Source: Oreohelix idahoensis (Eukaryota > Mollusca > Gastropoda > Stylommatophora > Oreohelicidae). From it: DNA of 64,000 nt. How positions within the stretch are numbered: position 1 is the first letter of the stretch; every line of letters begins with the position of its first letter. Below the pieces are notes generated by a model. That model had not been told where the DNA came from, did no database searches, and worked only from the letters and a program-made list of their open reading frames with translations. Shown in pieces: positions 25,036 to 37,703 of this stretch. The position numbers and the translations under genes were made by a program. Location: positions 62,001 to 126,000 of the forward strand of contig JAMPIV010016238.1 in the NCBI GenBank assembly GCA_024509875.1, in the 5' to 3' direction.

Positions 25036-25690
25036 GATGATATTGTGTACAGTGATGAAACTGTACTCCCTGGTAGGCAATCAGGACGGGGCTACTCTGT
25101 GACAATAAAGGACAGTGTCACTGCTGAACAGATCGGAGCTTACATGACAACATCCTCGAACATGAGAATGGAGGTAGAGGCAGATACTGCTGCTCTGAGA
25201 TGGATGTGTGAAACTCCAGCAACCAGGGCGGTTATTGTGTAGGACTCTCAGTCCATGCTTCAGAAGGTCCAGAAGGGAAGGTCCAGAATGGATGGCTACG
25301 GCATGAATTTAAGACATCCATGTAAGCATCGAGTCTTCAGGAATTGGTGTGAAATTATTGTCTTGGTCATGCAGAGGTAGCCGGCAGTGAGAGAGCTGAC
25401 AGATTAGCCTCGAGAGCACCCATAGTTGGGAAACTGGAGATAGATCAGGGAGAGATACTAATGTCAAATAGTGATCGCCTGTTAGAGAATGACACTGCAG
25501 TAGATGAATCAACAAGGCTAAGACTGTTGGAACTTGGCATCAAACGTAAAACTAGCAGGGATGACATATGAGAGGACGTATAACCTGTGCGCTACAGGAA
25601 CAATTATCATTCATACCTTTCGACATTTGCAGAGGGAGACTGGGCACCTATGGGTTTGTTCGGAGTGCAATGAGGTCGATTCTGATCACC
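25036..25690 (+). mobile_element. LINE RNase H-domain fragment
   Basis: In plus-strand frames the start reads VYSDETVLPGRQSGRGYSVT, with the first RNase H aspartate in the YSDE strand. Next comes NMRMEVEADTAALRW (catalytic Glu) and AVIV followed by a stop where TDSQSML is expected (it continues DSQSML). Then come PIVGKLEID-like and DESTRLRLLELGIKRKT segments and finally a zinc-knuckle-like LWVCSECNEVDSDH tail. It is a RNase H-bearing LINE fragment broken by a TAG at 25240-25242 and several frameshifts. It is absent from the paralogous segment upstream of LRR gene 2, so it either inserted after the duplication or was lost there. Confidence 0.78.
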
Positions 25691-27369
25691 AATAACAATA
25701 TAGAATACGCCCATACTATCTTTCCAGTTATGATTTATCTACTTTTTGTTTCTCAGTGTTGAAGATGAACCAGATACAGACTTTCAAAACAAAAATTATA
25801 TAATAGCCATTATGTCTTATTTATATCTTCACGTTACCATTCTCCTATTAACAGTTTTACACTTACACATTTCTTGTAGACATCTCTGTATATGTTCGAC
25901 TATCCCAGGAAATAACGTTGTATCTATAACGCTGGACACTATGGGTTGTGTTTATTCCAATTGTGAAACTTTATTAATATGCAATATCTAATATGTAACA
26001 CGCTTTGTTTCAGCGGTTGCTTGATACACATTTTTAATCACGCTTTCATAAATTATAACTACGCTTCTTTTGATAAGGGCTAGTGTAAAGTGCTAATTGT
26101 TGTTTAAATCGTTAAGCACAGTTGTTTCATGAAGCGATGAGGTTAGATTTATGAAATGAACATCCTGGTCACTTATAGGCTACTTAGTTACGTGATTGTT
26201 ACGTCGAAAAACTATATATAAACCTACCGCAGATATACACGTGAGAAATTCATAAGTTTCGATGGCGTCAGAAAGTCATACAATGTAAATGTAAAACAAA
26301 TACCAACTGGAAAAAAACCTGACATGACGCACAAATTAACTACTGCTAATTATTGATTTCTTTGCCATTTAAGGTTTCTGGTAAATGAAGTGGTCCCTCA
26401 TTCAGTACTTCGAATAATGCAACTTTGAGATAATAAATACAGTTCTTTCGGAATCTAAGTAGAGGCGTTATGTTTTGTCCTTGTATTTATCTCATGTGGA
26501 TGCTGACAAAGTTGTCTTCTTTACTACTCTCCTTTTTATCTCCATTTTCTAATCCATGTGATTTTTTTGTCTCTCTTTACCTTTCTTCCCCTAAGAATTT
26601 CAGCTCATGGAATGTCTTGTAATGTTTTCGACAGGTTTCCTCAAAGTGTATCCTATCCACAGCAAGCGTCTTATTCTCATGTTTAGTTCCGTTGGCACTT
26701 GTCTGGTTCTTGTCATTCTTATGCATTTCCCTGGACTATAAAACTTTTTTTTTAAAATTCTTCTTTCCAACCCCAGGGATTCGAGTTTGTCACTCTTTTA
26801 CCCCTTGCGGTAACTAGGGATGACAAAGTCACCGTGCCCACGACTCATTGAGAAAGTGGGGCTTTCTTCGAGACCTACGTCAAGCATCGATAAAGAAATG
26901 CGACTGCGTTGTTCGTATCACGACCGGTGATGACCTTTAGGAACATACGAGCCGAACACACGAGCCGAACACATCAATCGAACACACATGAAAACACTGC
27001 CTCACTACCCGATGAACTGGGAGGGTCTGTAGCCAAGAACACCACTCGCGGTCTTTGGAGAGTCCGACCGCCAGTGCTCGAAACATTATTCGTTGTTACA
27101 CATGAACAGGATATTGAATCAAGATGAAGTACTTAGATCATTTAACTCTCTAATTGTTGCACTTCAAATCAAAATGATGTATGTATATTGAAAATTGTTT
27201 ATCTTTTTTTTTTAACACAGCACGCAGATGTCTTATTTCTGTAAAGGTTGTCATTATCTATAAGTGAAATGTAAAGTGCCTAGAATCTAATTGCCTGTCC
27301 ATATGTCAGTATATTTTCATAGTATGCCTCTTATCTTACTAGACAGGATTAGTATTTGTTATATATTAG
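25691..27369. other. Noncoding stretch, partly duplicated at 52.9-53.2 kb
   Basis: About 25760-26135 aligns with about 52890-53225 (shared ACACATTTCTTGTAG, TTGTGAAACTTTATTAA and AGCACAGT blocks), marking the far end of the segmental duplication. A TATATATAAACC motif near 26212 precedes a short ATG frame, but there is no further gene evidence. The remainder is unassigned. Confidence 0.5.
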
Positions 27370-27560
27370 ATATATTATTATAACAGTAGGCAGGGTTGAA
27401 GGCAAACGTGTGAGAGGAAGAAACGCTATAAGTGGGACGATAACACAAAGAGATGGACAGGAAAGTAATCCGAGCTTACCATCAAGACAATACACGGAAG
27501 GCGTTGAAGATCCATTTCAGTCAATCTTCTTGCGTTGAAGATCCATTTCAGTCAATCTTC
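27370..27560 (+). mobile_element. LINE C-terminal tail remnant with a 31-bp tandem duplication
   Basis: Shifted plus-strand frames give GRVEGKRVRGR and then RYKWDDNTKRWTG, resembling the GKRxRGRxxxKWxDNIKxWTG tail of LINE proteins. A 31-bp segment (GCGTTGAAGATCC... through ...AATCTTCTT) is directly duplicated at about 27499-27560. The remnant is too short and broken to assign to a family. Confidence 0.4.
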
Positions 27561-28061
27561 TTTGTGAAGATGACATCTGATGATTATGATAAAGTGTGCA
27601 CAGTAGGAAGGAGTTAGAGAGTACGCTGAGAATGTTTACATTTTTTTAAACAAAAGACATACGTGGCTTAGTCAATTATGATTTCTGAAACAGCACACGA
27701 CAATTGTAAATGTTATATAAGTATCATCCTCGGTAACCAGATAAACATAGATTTCAGCAGGTCCATGTCAAGTATTTTTCTATATCTCTGGTCAAGGTCT
27801 TTCTATATCTTCTTTATACTTTCATGTCCTTTTCCAATTCCATGTTTTGTAAATTTTGTTTCAGATTTCCTCTGTATCTTTTATGTTGGGGATTCCAGAC
27901 TAAGATCTACCTTATAATGCGTTTATTCATTGTATGCCACATCCAACCCCAGTGTTATCATCCACCTCTTGTACTTCTGGCATTTGTCTGCCTCTTGCCG
28001 TCAGTTTCATTCGATACCATTATACACGCCGAAAGTACGACGGTCGGTCAGTCACATTTTG
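27561..28061. other. Unassigned noncoding DNA
   Basis: About 500 bp of AT-rich DNA with only short, unsupported open frames. Confidence 0.4.
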
Positions 28062-28219
28062 CACACCGTCATTTGCGCACTTTTTCTATTTTCGAGAGAG
28101 TACATAACTTTCAACCACAGCTAAGGGGGTGCAACTATGGTTGAAAGTTAGACATTAATTGTATTGTTTCCCTTATATGTACTCTCCCGAAAATAGAAAA
28201 GTACGCAAATGACGGTGTA
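28062..28219. repeat. Foldback (inverted-repeat) element
   Basis: A left arm at 28062-28106 (CACACCGTCATTTGCG... through ...GAGAGTACATA) is the near-perfect reverse complement of 28176-28218, with only two or three mismatches. Inside, a second perfect 12-bp pair (ACTTTCAACCA/TGGTTGAAAGT region, 28106-28117 with 28138-28149) extends the stem around a short loop. The structure fits a small MITE or foldback transposon. No clear target duplication was seen at its ends. Confidence 0.7.
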
Positions 28220-28984
28220 CATTAACAGTTTGATTATGGAAAGTCAAGATTTTAAAAGATGCACGAACTATGACGAGACATGTTGTCATAACAGAAATGT
28301 TAGTTATTTAGTCAATTTACGGTCCAATAGATCATTATCATTGCTCCATATGTCATTTAAGAAGGTTATTCCATGTCTTAATATTTAATACATCCATATA
28401 ATTTTCACTACAGATATCTAATGACTGTCGCCTGCAATGAAATAACCACAGTGGTAACAGTACCGTCTGTAATACATGTAACCGAAACAACACACTATAA
28501 TTAAAAACCTGTCAATATTGACGGGTTATTGCTAGTTTAGTAAATATTTCCAAACAATTGTTATCCTTCTGTTCCAATAATCACCTGTTAGTGAAAAGAA
28601 GTAGCCTTCTCGATTGTTGTGTTTTTATTATCCAGAGCTGTACATAAGGACCGCCTTGAGATTTTAATTGAAGATTATTACTTGTTACGTAGGAATTGTA
28701 TTGTTGTAGATGAAGGTTTTACATGGAACTGAACTAATTTCACATAACTCTGTATTCGCCTCCTACGATATGATAGGCGCGGGTGAATTTTTTTTCCAAG
28801 GTGGTGAGTTATTTTTTGGTTACTTGTGTTTGCAAGGTTGTATCATAGTTGTGCATTAATAATAATAGCCCCTTCAGTCATAACTGACAACGGGAATGCG
28901 CCGCTGAGGTGACAGTCCTCAGATAATTATTGTCCGGATGTTCCTTTCGATGTTTTCTTTTCTCTACTGCTTGCTGTGAGAGCT
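28220..28984. other. Unassigned noncoding DNA
   Basis: AT-rich stretch between the foldback element and the interrupted LINE; nothing recognised. Confidence 0.4.
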
Positions 28985-29085
28985 TCTTTTCACCCATTCT
29001 GAGTTTGCGCCGTGGATAGCATTGCCACTTGGTGCGATCGGCAGCTTCATCCTCCTAGGTTGCTGGATTTATGTCCAGTGCCCTC
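28985..29085 (-). mobile_element. LINE C-terminus, left fragment, interrupted by element B
   Basis: Read on the minus strand in the frame arriving from 39037 across element B, this continues RALDINPAT, a stop where Trp is expected, then EDEAADRTKW. These are the last residues typical of a LINE C-terminus (DINxxxWEDLAADRTKWR). The direct continuity of frame and motif across the CCCTC duplication shows that element B landed inside this LINE. Confidence 0.8.
29081..29085. repeat. Element B target-site duplication, left copy
   Basis: CCCTC directly before the LTR start TGTTACG. The matching CCCTC is at 39037-39041. Confidence 0.92.
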
Positions 29086-30417
29086 TGTTACGCACGGATC
29101 ATTATTATTTTTCGTTTGTATAAACATTTTTCGTATGTATGATCATTTTTTGATTGAAATGTATATTATATATATTTACAGTCAAAGGGACAGAACCCGA
29201 AATATTGATACTGCTATTTTTTAGGAGTTTACCTCCTCTTGTATAGAGACACGTTCGGTCTATAATTTCTTGAACGAAGCGTGACCACATCTCCTTATTT
29301 GGTAGTACCAGTCAACTATGGTAGATGTCTGAAAACCTGTCTTAACGCTTCTTTTCATGACCATAAAAGGCGCGGCTGTGTAAGACTTTTATCTCGAATG
29401 TTCTTAGAATCGTCTTATTGTGAACGGCGACTCAGAGATTGTCGTTCTGCGCATGTCTCGACTTGGTTTTCGTTTGTTGTTCCGGCCAGCTCGGGGAGTT
29501 TAAAAATGGTCTAAGTAGCGAGCAGACGCGACCTGCGTCTTGGGATTTTCTGAGGGAAATACATTGTCTTTGTGAGTTAGTTAGCTAACTAGACTATTTC
29601 CCAGTATTATTCAAGCCTGCCTGGAGGCATATGTTCATGGTTGATTTTCCGAAATAAGGTAATTCCTCTTGTATCGAACTTTATGCTATCATCTAGAGGT
29701 TCGTCATTTTGTCGCCTTTTTGCTCGCCTGTGTGATTCAAAATGGAGAGGTACTTTGACTAGGATTAAGTCACCGGTATCTTTATACCTGAACTAGTTAT
29801 ATATATATGGGTCGCTCTAGACCAACAAGACTATTGTCTGTGTTCCAGGATTCGTTATATCAGAGATCACGTCCAAGTCAGATGGTTAGACTTAGAAACA
29901 TTATAAAGGTCGAGCTGACCTGTAATCCATGTATGCTATTCACGTGCAGACAGTAAACGGACTGATTGTATACATCTGATCTGCTAGCATCAGAAAGGGA
30001 ATATTTATTATTGTCTATGAACAGTGATGATCTGCAGCTGACACTGTTGCAGAATTTATATATATTATTTATACAGCTTCACGAACTAGAACTCTATGAT
30101 TTTGAATGCTGAACTCGTTGAACTATGTTGATGATATAAATATCCTGACTGTTTTGTGGCGTGCAATAAATGGAAAAAATTATACAACGAAGTTACCATT
30201 TCTATGACTCTACACATCATGTTGCCTGTGTTATACCTTGTGAACTGTTCTACTACCGCATACACAGCAACATCCTAAAATCAGAGAAGACACCTACATC
30301 TTGCACTTTAATACCAGGTGTCGATAGGGGTGGCAAGTGGTCGTCAATCTTATACGGAGCTAACGTACCTGGCATTGTGGCGCACCATTATCATTTAGCC
30401 TAAATCCACCCTTATCA
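29086..30417 (+). repeat. Element B 5' LTR
   Basis: Begins TGTTACGCACGG and ends CCTTATCA. TATA-like stretches lie at about 29796-29806 and 30133-30141, and an AATAAA at about 30163-30168 could be the polyadenylation signal. Confidence 0.95.
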
Positions 30418-30421
30418 TTTT

Positions 30422-30439
30422 TGGTGGCCATAGGTTGGT
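30422..30439 (+). promoter_or_regulatory. Element B candidate tRNA primer-binding site
   Basis: TGGTGGCCATAGGTTGG starts four bases after the LTR end. Beginning with TGG at this position is the signature of a site complementary to a tRNA 3' CCA end. The isoacceptor was not identified. Confidence 0.55.
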
Positions 30440-31957
30440 TTACTCTGATACCAGCTATCAAGGGGGTCAACAAACCCAGACATCATCATCAAGCTTTCAA
30501 AATTACAGTTCAACTCACTTCCTTCAAGAAAAGCTACTTTTGATGAAAGATTTTGAAAGTACCCGGCATTACTGACAGTTGTTGATATTTTGAAACTACC
30601 CGGCGCTGCTCGGCAGTATTGAAGTTTGTCTACAACTAGAAGGACAAGTACCGAGCGAATGGATTTCCTGATCTGTTAAGAAGAAGGACAAGTGCCGTAA
30701 CAACTGTTCCGGTCTGAGAGGTACTGTTGCAGATTCAGAAGGTCAAGTTCAGAAGCTGTTTCCTGTTAGAAGCTCATTTCCTTCGTCATGGCAGTTTACG
30801 AGAGCAGATATGGATCAACGTTGGATCATTGTCCTAAGAATGCTGATCACATCCTGTTCTGAACTGTGCTGACGTTGTGGATACATAGAAGTTAAGTGGC
30901 CTGTTTTGTTTGTGAACTGTGCCCTTATGTTCTAGCTGAGCCTTCTAAATTCTTTCACATTTTTTGCTATTTGTTACATGTTATATGTTATTTGTATTTG
31001 TATATTTATATGTTTATATTCTGCGGGTTTTCTCGGTTGGGCGGTGTCTTTCAGTAGAAGATACCACGTCACAGAGGTTCTACTGTTAGCGTTTTCGTTA
31101 GGGACTGTGCGAATTTCCTACTGTGAAATTTGCTAGCGACAATCGTTGCTATATCTGTTTAGTTGTGACGAGTTGTGCTTTATTTTTGTTTCTTGTATAT
31201 TTTTTTTTTCTTTTTCTTTTTCTCTCTTTCTTTCTGTTTTTTAGTTTCGATTTCGATGGTTTGTATTTGTAGGTCTCCCCTTTTCTATTATTCAGTTCTT
31301 TACGTATATTTTTGTGTATACACTGTAGCGTCATTTGTTTGTCATATCTTCGCATTTTGTCATCACATTTCTTTTTAGTTTCGCTGTTTATTTATTTGAC
31401 TTATGCGAATGTTTTCGTATTGTTTGATCTTTGTTGTTGTTTACATTGACTCTGATCTTTGTTATTGTTTACATTGACTCTGATCTTTGTTATTGTTTAC
31501 ATTGACTTTGATCTTTGTTGTTGTTTACATTGACTTTGATCTTTGTTATTGTTTACATTGTTGGTGACCTTTGTTATTGTTTACATTGTCTTGTTATTGT
31601 TTGCATAGTTCTTGCATAGTTAGCTTTCACTATTGTTACATATATGCTCATGCACTATTGGTCTATAGTGCACTTATCATAACTAACTGGTGGTTTTTTT
31701 TTGCTTATGCACTATTGTAGTGCAGTTATGATAAATAACTGATGGTTATGCACTGATTTGGGTAGTGCACTGATAATTAAGAGGTGACTTGTGATATTAT
31801 TATACATTTGATAATACAAGTTGGTGTCAAGTCTTGTTTCCCACAGAGATTGGAGTAAACATAGTGATTATACAAGCACTTTATTAAGTCTTGTTGCTAT
31901 TAAGATTGAAATAAGATAATTAATTATTTCAGGTTCTGTACTCACATTTTAGACATC
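30440..31957 (+). other. Element B leader with 28-bp tandem repeats
   Basis: A 1.5-kb noncoding leader. From about 31424 to 31600 a roughly 28-bp unit (TGATCTTTGTTATTGTTTAC plus ATTGACTC) is repeated about six or seven times, the last copies being shorter. A second, looser repetition of GCACTATTG/ATAACTGATGG motifs lies at about 31645-31770. These may be packaging or regulatory sequences; that is inference. Confidence 0.7.
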
Positions 31958-34435
31958 ATGTCTACATTTGAGTACTTTATTGAGCAGGGTAAAGCCCTTG
32001 GGAAGACAGGTGATAAATTAGAAGAATTTGCGACTGTTCAATATGCCAAGGCATTGAAGTCGGAAGAAAAGAAAATGAAAGAACAAACTGAACAAAAGAG
32101 AATAGATGCTGAGATAGAACAAAAGAAACTGCAGATGCAGGTGGATGAGAAAAGATTACAAATGGAAATGGAAAAACAAACAAAAAAGAGAAGCAGAATC
32201 TCAGGAGAAGAGACTTCAGGCTGAGGCTGAAAATAAGAGACTTGAAAAAGAGGCTGAAAATAAGAGACTTGAAAAAGAGGCTGAAAAAATAAGAGACTTG
32301 AAATAGAGGCTGAAAATAAAAGATTAGAAAAACAAGCTCAGGTTGAAGAAAGAAAATTGCAGGCACAGGCTGAGGCTGAAGAAAGAAGGTTACAAAGAGA
32401 GTCTGATGACAGAAAAGCAAAAATGGAGCATGAAGAAAAACTCATAGCTTTAGAGTTAGAGAAGTTAAAGTTATTGAACGCTGGTAATGCTAATGATGCA
32501 AATAAGGTGTCAGATAAGACTAATGCTAAGGATTTCAAGCTTAATCTACCAGCATTTAATCCCTCAATCGATGATATAACATTTTATCTAGATAGATTTG
32601 AAAGTGCATGTAATGTGCATAATATAGATAAAACATTATATGTTTATCATCTGTCCAAGATACTTAGAGGTGATGCTTTGACTTTGTTGAGTATGGTAGA
32701 TGTGCCTGACAAAAACAACTATGAGGTTGTCAGAGCAGCATTGTTAAAGAAGTACCAACTTAACGAGGACGGATATCGTCTTAAATTTAAAAACATGTTA
32801 CCAGAAACTGGAGTTGAATTCTCTGAATTCATCTCAGGCATCCGTCTTACTTTTTTACGATGGGTTGAGTTGTCTAAGACAGAGAGTACATTTGAAGCTC
32901 TTACGGACTTACTACTTAGAGACAAGGTTATGTCTTCTGTTAATGAATCCTTTCTTTCTTTTCTTCATGAGCGTAAGCCTAAAAACATAAAAGAAATGGA
33001 AGAATACTGTAGCCAGTATGTTACTGCGCATCCTCACATAACCATTAGCAACTCTAAAGTAAAAGAAGGTCTGCCAGTTGCTTCGGCAGCACCTTATGGC
33101 CCAAATTTTATGCGTAAATTTCAGGGTAGCCAGCAAAATTTCAATAAAAAGAGTAACCGTAATTATGCCCAGAATCATAGTAATCAATTCCAGGGTGATT
33201 CTTCTTCCCAGAACTGGAGACATCCTAATACTACACGTTATTCTACTCCGGTTAACTTTAGAAATTTTCACAAAGGTAATCGGTATAGAGGAAAATATTT
33301 TTCTCAGAGACCTCAATACCAGGATAATAGAGGTTCTCAACAGTATAGAGATGGTAATGACAGTTATGGAAACTGGAACTCAAACCAGGATAAAAATTAC
33401 AGTAGGGACTTTAATGATAATTGCAGAGGCAATAATGGTCGCGGTAGATCGCAACATAAGAGAAAAAAATATCAACAGACAAACTCTGTTCAACAAGAAT
33501 CTCAGGGAGTAGATAAACAGGTTAATGATAATAAAGACCATAATGCTATCGGATGCTCATCTTTTGATTTTGGTAGAGCAAATAAATGTATCCAATGCAG
33601 TACTTTATTTGACCCAAAGACCGTTAGTACTTTAAGCTGTGGTCATCCTTTGCCCGCTCTTCCTGCTAATGTTGCTCATGATGGGAGAGGTTCTCTTATA
33701 TTACATAAGGGGCTTGTAAATAGTAATCCAGTCTCAGTGTTGTTTGACTCTGGATGTACTACTGTCGGGGTTAGGCAATCTCTTGTAGATCCATCCTGTG
33801 CTACAGGAAAGGTCATCAAATGTGTCACATTTGGTGGCACGTTGGAAAAGTATCCTACTGCTATAATACACATTGCTACTCCTTTCTTCACGGGAGAGGT
33901 CCACGCGTGTCTACTTCCAAACCCTATTGCGGACCTTATTATTGGTCGTATTCACGGAGTTAGGGAATGTACCCCACAGCAGATTGCTGTTTGGGAAGAG
34001 CAAAACATTGAAGCTACCAATGCGGTGGTCACAAGAGCACATGCTCTGGATCCACCTCAAACTTCATTAACTAATAATGATGAAGTAAATGACCAAGATA
34101 GTCACTTGACTATTACACGTGACTCATTTATCAAATTGCAAGAAGAAGATCCTTCTTTACAAAAATTCTTCATTCTAGCAAAAAAAGGTGATCCTAATCA
34201 AAATACTAATAGAAAATCTTGGATTTCTATGAAGAACGGCGTACTTGTACGTATGGTACAAGACTCGACTACGTCCACTCATTCACAAATTCTTGTGCCC
34301 AAGAGCATGAGATTGCAAATATTGCAACATGCTCATGACTCGCAATGTGCTGGACATATGGGTTTTTCACGTACAAAGTCGAGGGTTCTTGCGGCTTTCT
34401 TTTGGCCATTTGTGAGCAAGGACATACGAATGTAC
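31958..34435 (+). pseudogene. gag: Element B gag-protease region plus start of integrase, frameshifted
   Basis: The ATG at 31958 starts MSTFEYFIEQGKALGK, followed by a Lys/Glu-rich coiled coil whose ENKRLEKEA-like units are tandemly repeated. Frame is lost in A runs at about 32185 and 32285 and resumes by 32357. The capsid-like region is near 32520-33000. The nucleocapsid-like region (about 33080-33480) is rich in Asn, Gln, Gly, Tyr and Arg rather than carrying a standard CCHC knuckle. A CIQC...CGHP cysteine motif follows. The protease active site is LFDSG at about 33740, with the DLIIGR strand near 33930. The frame then enters the integrase zinc domain (HAHDSQCAGH) and shifts again near 34435. 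Confidence 0.82.
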
Positions 34436-36929
34436 TGTCGCCTTGCAAAGTATGTCAGGAGGTCAAATCTAAAGGACCACGACATGCTGCGCCTATCCAG
34501 GCTGCTGACATTCCTATTCGCCCTTTTCAAAAAATGGCAATAGATATTATCGGTCCTTTTAGAATTAAGTCGGCTAGAGGACATCAATTTATTCTTACAT
34601 GTGTCGATATGTGCACACGTTGGCCAGAGGCAATACCTCTCAAGAGCATCTCAACTGCTGATATCGCAGACGCTCTTTGGCTGATATTTTCTCGCTTGGG
34701 TTTTCCCGGAGAAATATTGTCAGACCATGGCACTCAACTTATATCAGACACTATGTCACAGGTAATGTCTATGCTACACATTAAAAGGTCTCGCAGCAGT
34801 ATCTATCACACAATGTCTAATGGGTTGGTCGAACGTTTAAATAGGACTCTGAAAACTTTACTTGGTAAAATAACTGAGGATCATCCTCAGGATTGGGACA
34901 GGGTCTTACCCGCGGCTCTCTTTGCGTACAGAGAGGTCCCCAATGAACATACGGGGTTTTCCCCTTTTGAACTTGTCTTTGGCGCGCAACCGCGCGGCCC
35001 TATGTCTTTACTTCACGATCTAATCACTGCCGATAATATTAGCGATGAGACTCAATCTTCTTATGAGTACGTCATTGCTCTTAGGCAAAAGATCATCGAG
35101 GCATGCAAACTAGCAACTTCGTCTTCCGAATTTGCTAAAGAAAAGGCAAGGCAGTTTGCAAATAAAAATAGATGTCTACGACAACTTTGTCCAGGTGACA
35201 AAGCTCTCGTTCTACTTCCTTCAAGGGAGAACAGACTTCTAATTGCATGGAAAGGTCCATATGCAATAGTCTCCAAAATTTCTGATGTCGACTATGTTGT
35301 CGATATTGATGGAAAGCATAAAACTTTCCACATAAATATGCTCACGGAATTTTATGAAAGACCTGACTATTTGCAGCCTATTTTCCAGGCTACGGACAAT
35401 TCTCAAGCAACTCATGGTCAGTACTCATCTCTGTCAGTTATACAGGATGAGGAAACTGCTTTTTCTGATGTCAATCTTCCTCTTTCTATGGTCCCACTTT
35501 ATTCTACGGAATCTTGGAAAAACGTGACCGTTTCTCCAAATCTTTCCGCTGAGGAACATCGACAAGTTTCTTCGATGTTGCAAACTTTTCAGGATGTTCT
35601 TACAGACATCCCGGGACACACACATGTCATTGAACATGACATTGTGCTTACTGATCACAATCCTATCAGAGTCAGACCTTATCCTATACCTATCCATTTC
35701 CAGTCTCAAGTCGAAAAAGAATTGGATGAAATGATACGTTTGGAAATCATTGAACCATCCACTTCAGCATACTCTTCGTCTATGGTTATTGTTCGAAAGA
35801 AGGATAATAACATTCGCATTTGCGTAGATTATCGCAAATTGAACCAAGTTACGAAGTTCGATGCTGAACCTATGCCTTCATTAGAAGAGCTACTCAATAA
35901 ACTTTCTAATTCTAGATTCTTTACCAAACTAGATTTGTCTAAAGGTTATTGGCAAGTCCCGCTAACTGAACGTGCCAAACCTTTTACAGCTTTTTTTCTA
36001 CACCTAGGGGTTTATTCCAATGGAATTTCATGCCTTTTGGTCTTATGAACGCCCCTGCTACATTCGTACGCATGATGCGGCGAATTCTCGCATATCGTAC
36101 AGATGTCATAGCATACCTGGATGATATCTGTCTATTCAGTGATTCCTGGGAAGATCACTATTTGGGTTTATACGAATTACAGTCCACTCTTAGCGAGTAT
36201 AACTTGACTGCAAAACCCTCTAAAGCCTTTATAGGATTTAGTGAGATTTTTTTCCTAGGTCATCGTGTTGGTCGTGGTCTTTTAAAGACAGAGGACCACA
36301 ATGTTTCAAAAATACTTAACATTTCGGTCCCTAAGACGAAGAAACAAGTAAGGAGTCTATTAGGTTTGATCCAATTCTACGGACGATTCATTCCGAATCT
36401 GTCCTCCATTATGGCACCGCTTTCTACTTTATTGAAGAAAGGGTCGCCTAATCTGATCCGCTGGTCTAAAGAATGTCAATCCTCATTGGACCAGGTTAAA
36501 GCCCTATTTTCATCTCCACCTATTCTTAGGTTACCTACTATTGAGAAGACTTTTGTTCTTCGGAGTGACGCCTCGTCAACTGGGATTGGGGCAGCACTAA
36601 TGCAGGAGTATTCTGATACTCTGCATCCGGTGATGTATATCTCTAGGAAATTAAATGCTGCAGAAAAGAATTACTCGGTTTTAGACCGTGAGTTATTGGC
36701 TATGGTATGGTCTATTCTGAAGTTACAAAGATTTCTTCTAGGCGCACATTTCATTGTGGAAACCGACCAGAAAGCGCTTACTGCTATTCAGAGCAAAAAC
36801 TTGAAGAGCTCGAGGTCCACTCGTTATGCCATAGCTCTTCAACCATTTCATTTCTCGGTTCGAGCTATCCGTGGTTCGGATAATGTGATGGCAGACATTC
36901 TGTCCAGATGCCCACACGATTCCACATGA
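34436..36929 (+). pseudogene. pol: Element B pol: integrase then RT-RNase H, one frameshift
   Basis: The CxxC half of the integrase zinc domain (SPCKVCQEV) is followed by the DDE core: MAIDIIGP (about 34535), SDHGTQ (about 34720) and GLVERLN (about 34828). The C-terminal GPY motif is near 35248 (KGPYAIVSK). RT follows with LDLSKGYWQVP (about 35930). The frame breaks in a T7 run at about 35990 and resumes in the frame containing MPFGLMNAP, YLDD (about 36117), and RNase H with RSDAS, DRELLA, ETDQKAL and NVMADILSR, ending at a TGA at 36927-36929. All catalytic motifs are present, so only the indels prevent translation. At least the T-run break could be a sequence error. Confidence 0.85.
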
Positions 36930-37689
36930 TTCTTCTGTCATATATATTTCCTGATATACAAGCCAATATTATAATGACATGTTAGTAGATTTTTTTCTCA
37001 CTTTTTTTGGGGGGGAATTTATAACATTGTACCATGTAATTATCTAAGAAGGCTTAGTTAGTGATATACGGGCCAAAAGATCACTCGGCCACATTTAAAT
37101 AAATTATTTTCAGGATTGTATTAGGGGATTTACCAGTTGTCTTTAAGATTTGTGTTATTGATATTTTCGCAGCACATCATTGAAGTCTGCGAGTTTATGT
37201 CCATTGTGGAACTTTGAGGATATCAAGTCCTGTCCTAGATTGGGAGCGGATGATGTCCACATCTTCTTCTATTGAATGTTTTATGTCAACGAAGATCAAC
37301 ACATGTATTACTTATTAATTACTGTTGCTTTATATAATGTAATAATATAGTGCGGTATATTAGTAAATTACACCGCTATTTGCAACACATTGTATGATAC
37401 CATAATAATATATTTAATTTCATATATTGGTATGAGAATAATTTGATTTTCATTATGATGTTGCCATCATTGTGGCGTGTGTTGGTGGCACCTTCCTGGA
37501 ATATATAAGCGTATACTTAGATAAATTTTTTCTCTAAGGATCTGAGATATGATCTCAGTGTCGCTCCATGCGTTGAGCTAATTTGTTAGGTATATATCCG
37601 CGCATCATACGTGCGTTAGGAGCCTAGATTTTTTTTTCCGGCTCCAGGATTTAAAAAAAAAAAAAAAAGTTTCATTTTTTTTTTCCCCG
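36930..37689 (+). other. Element B 3' untranslated region
   Basis: Noncoding, AT-rich, with homopolymer A and T runs at about 37630-37684 just before the PPT. Confidence 0.7.
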
Positions 37690-37703
37690 GGAGGGTGCGG
37701 TAA
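37690..37703 (+). promoter_or_regulatory. Element B polypurine tract
   Basis: GGGAGGGTGCGGTAA-type purine-rich run directly abutting the 3' LTR start TGTTACG at 37704. Confidence 0.7.
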
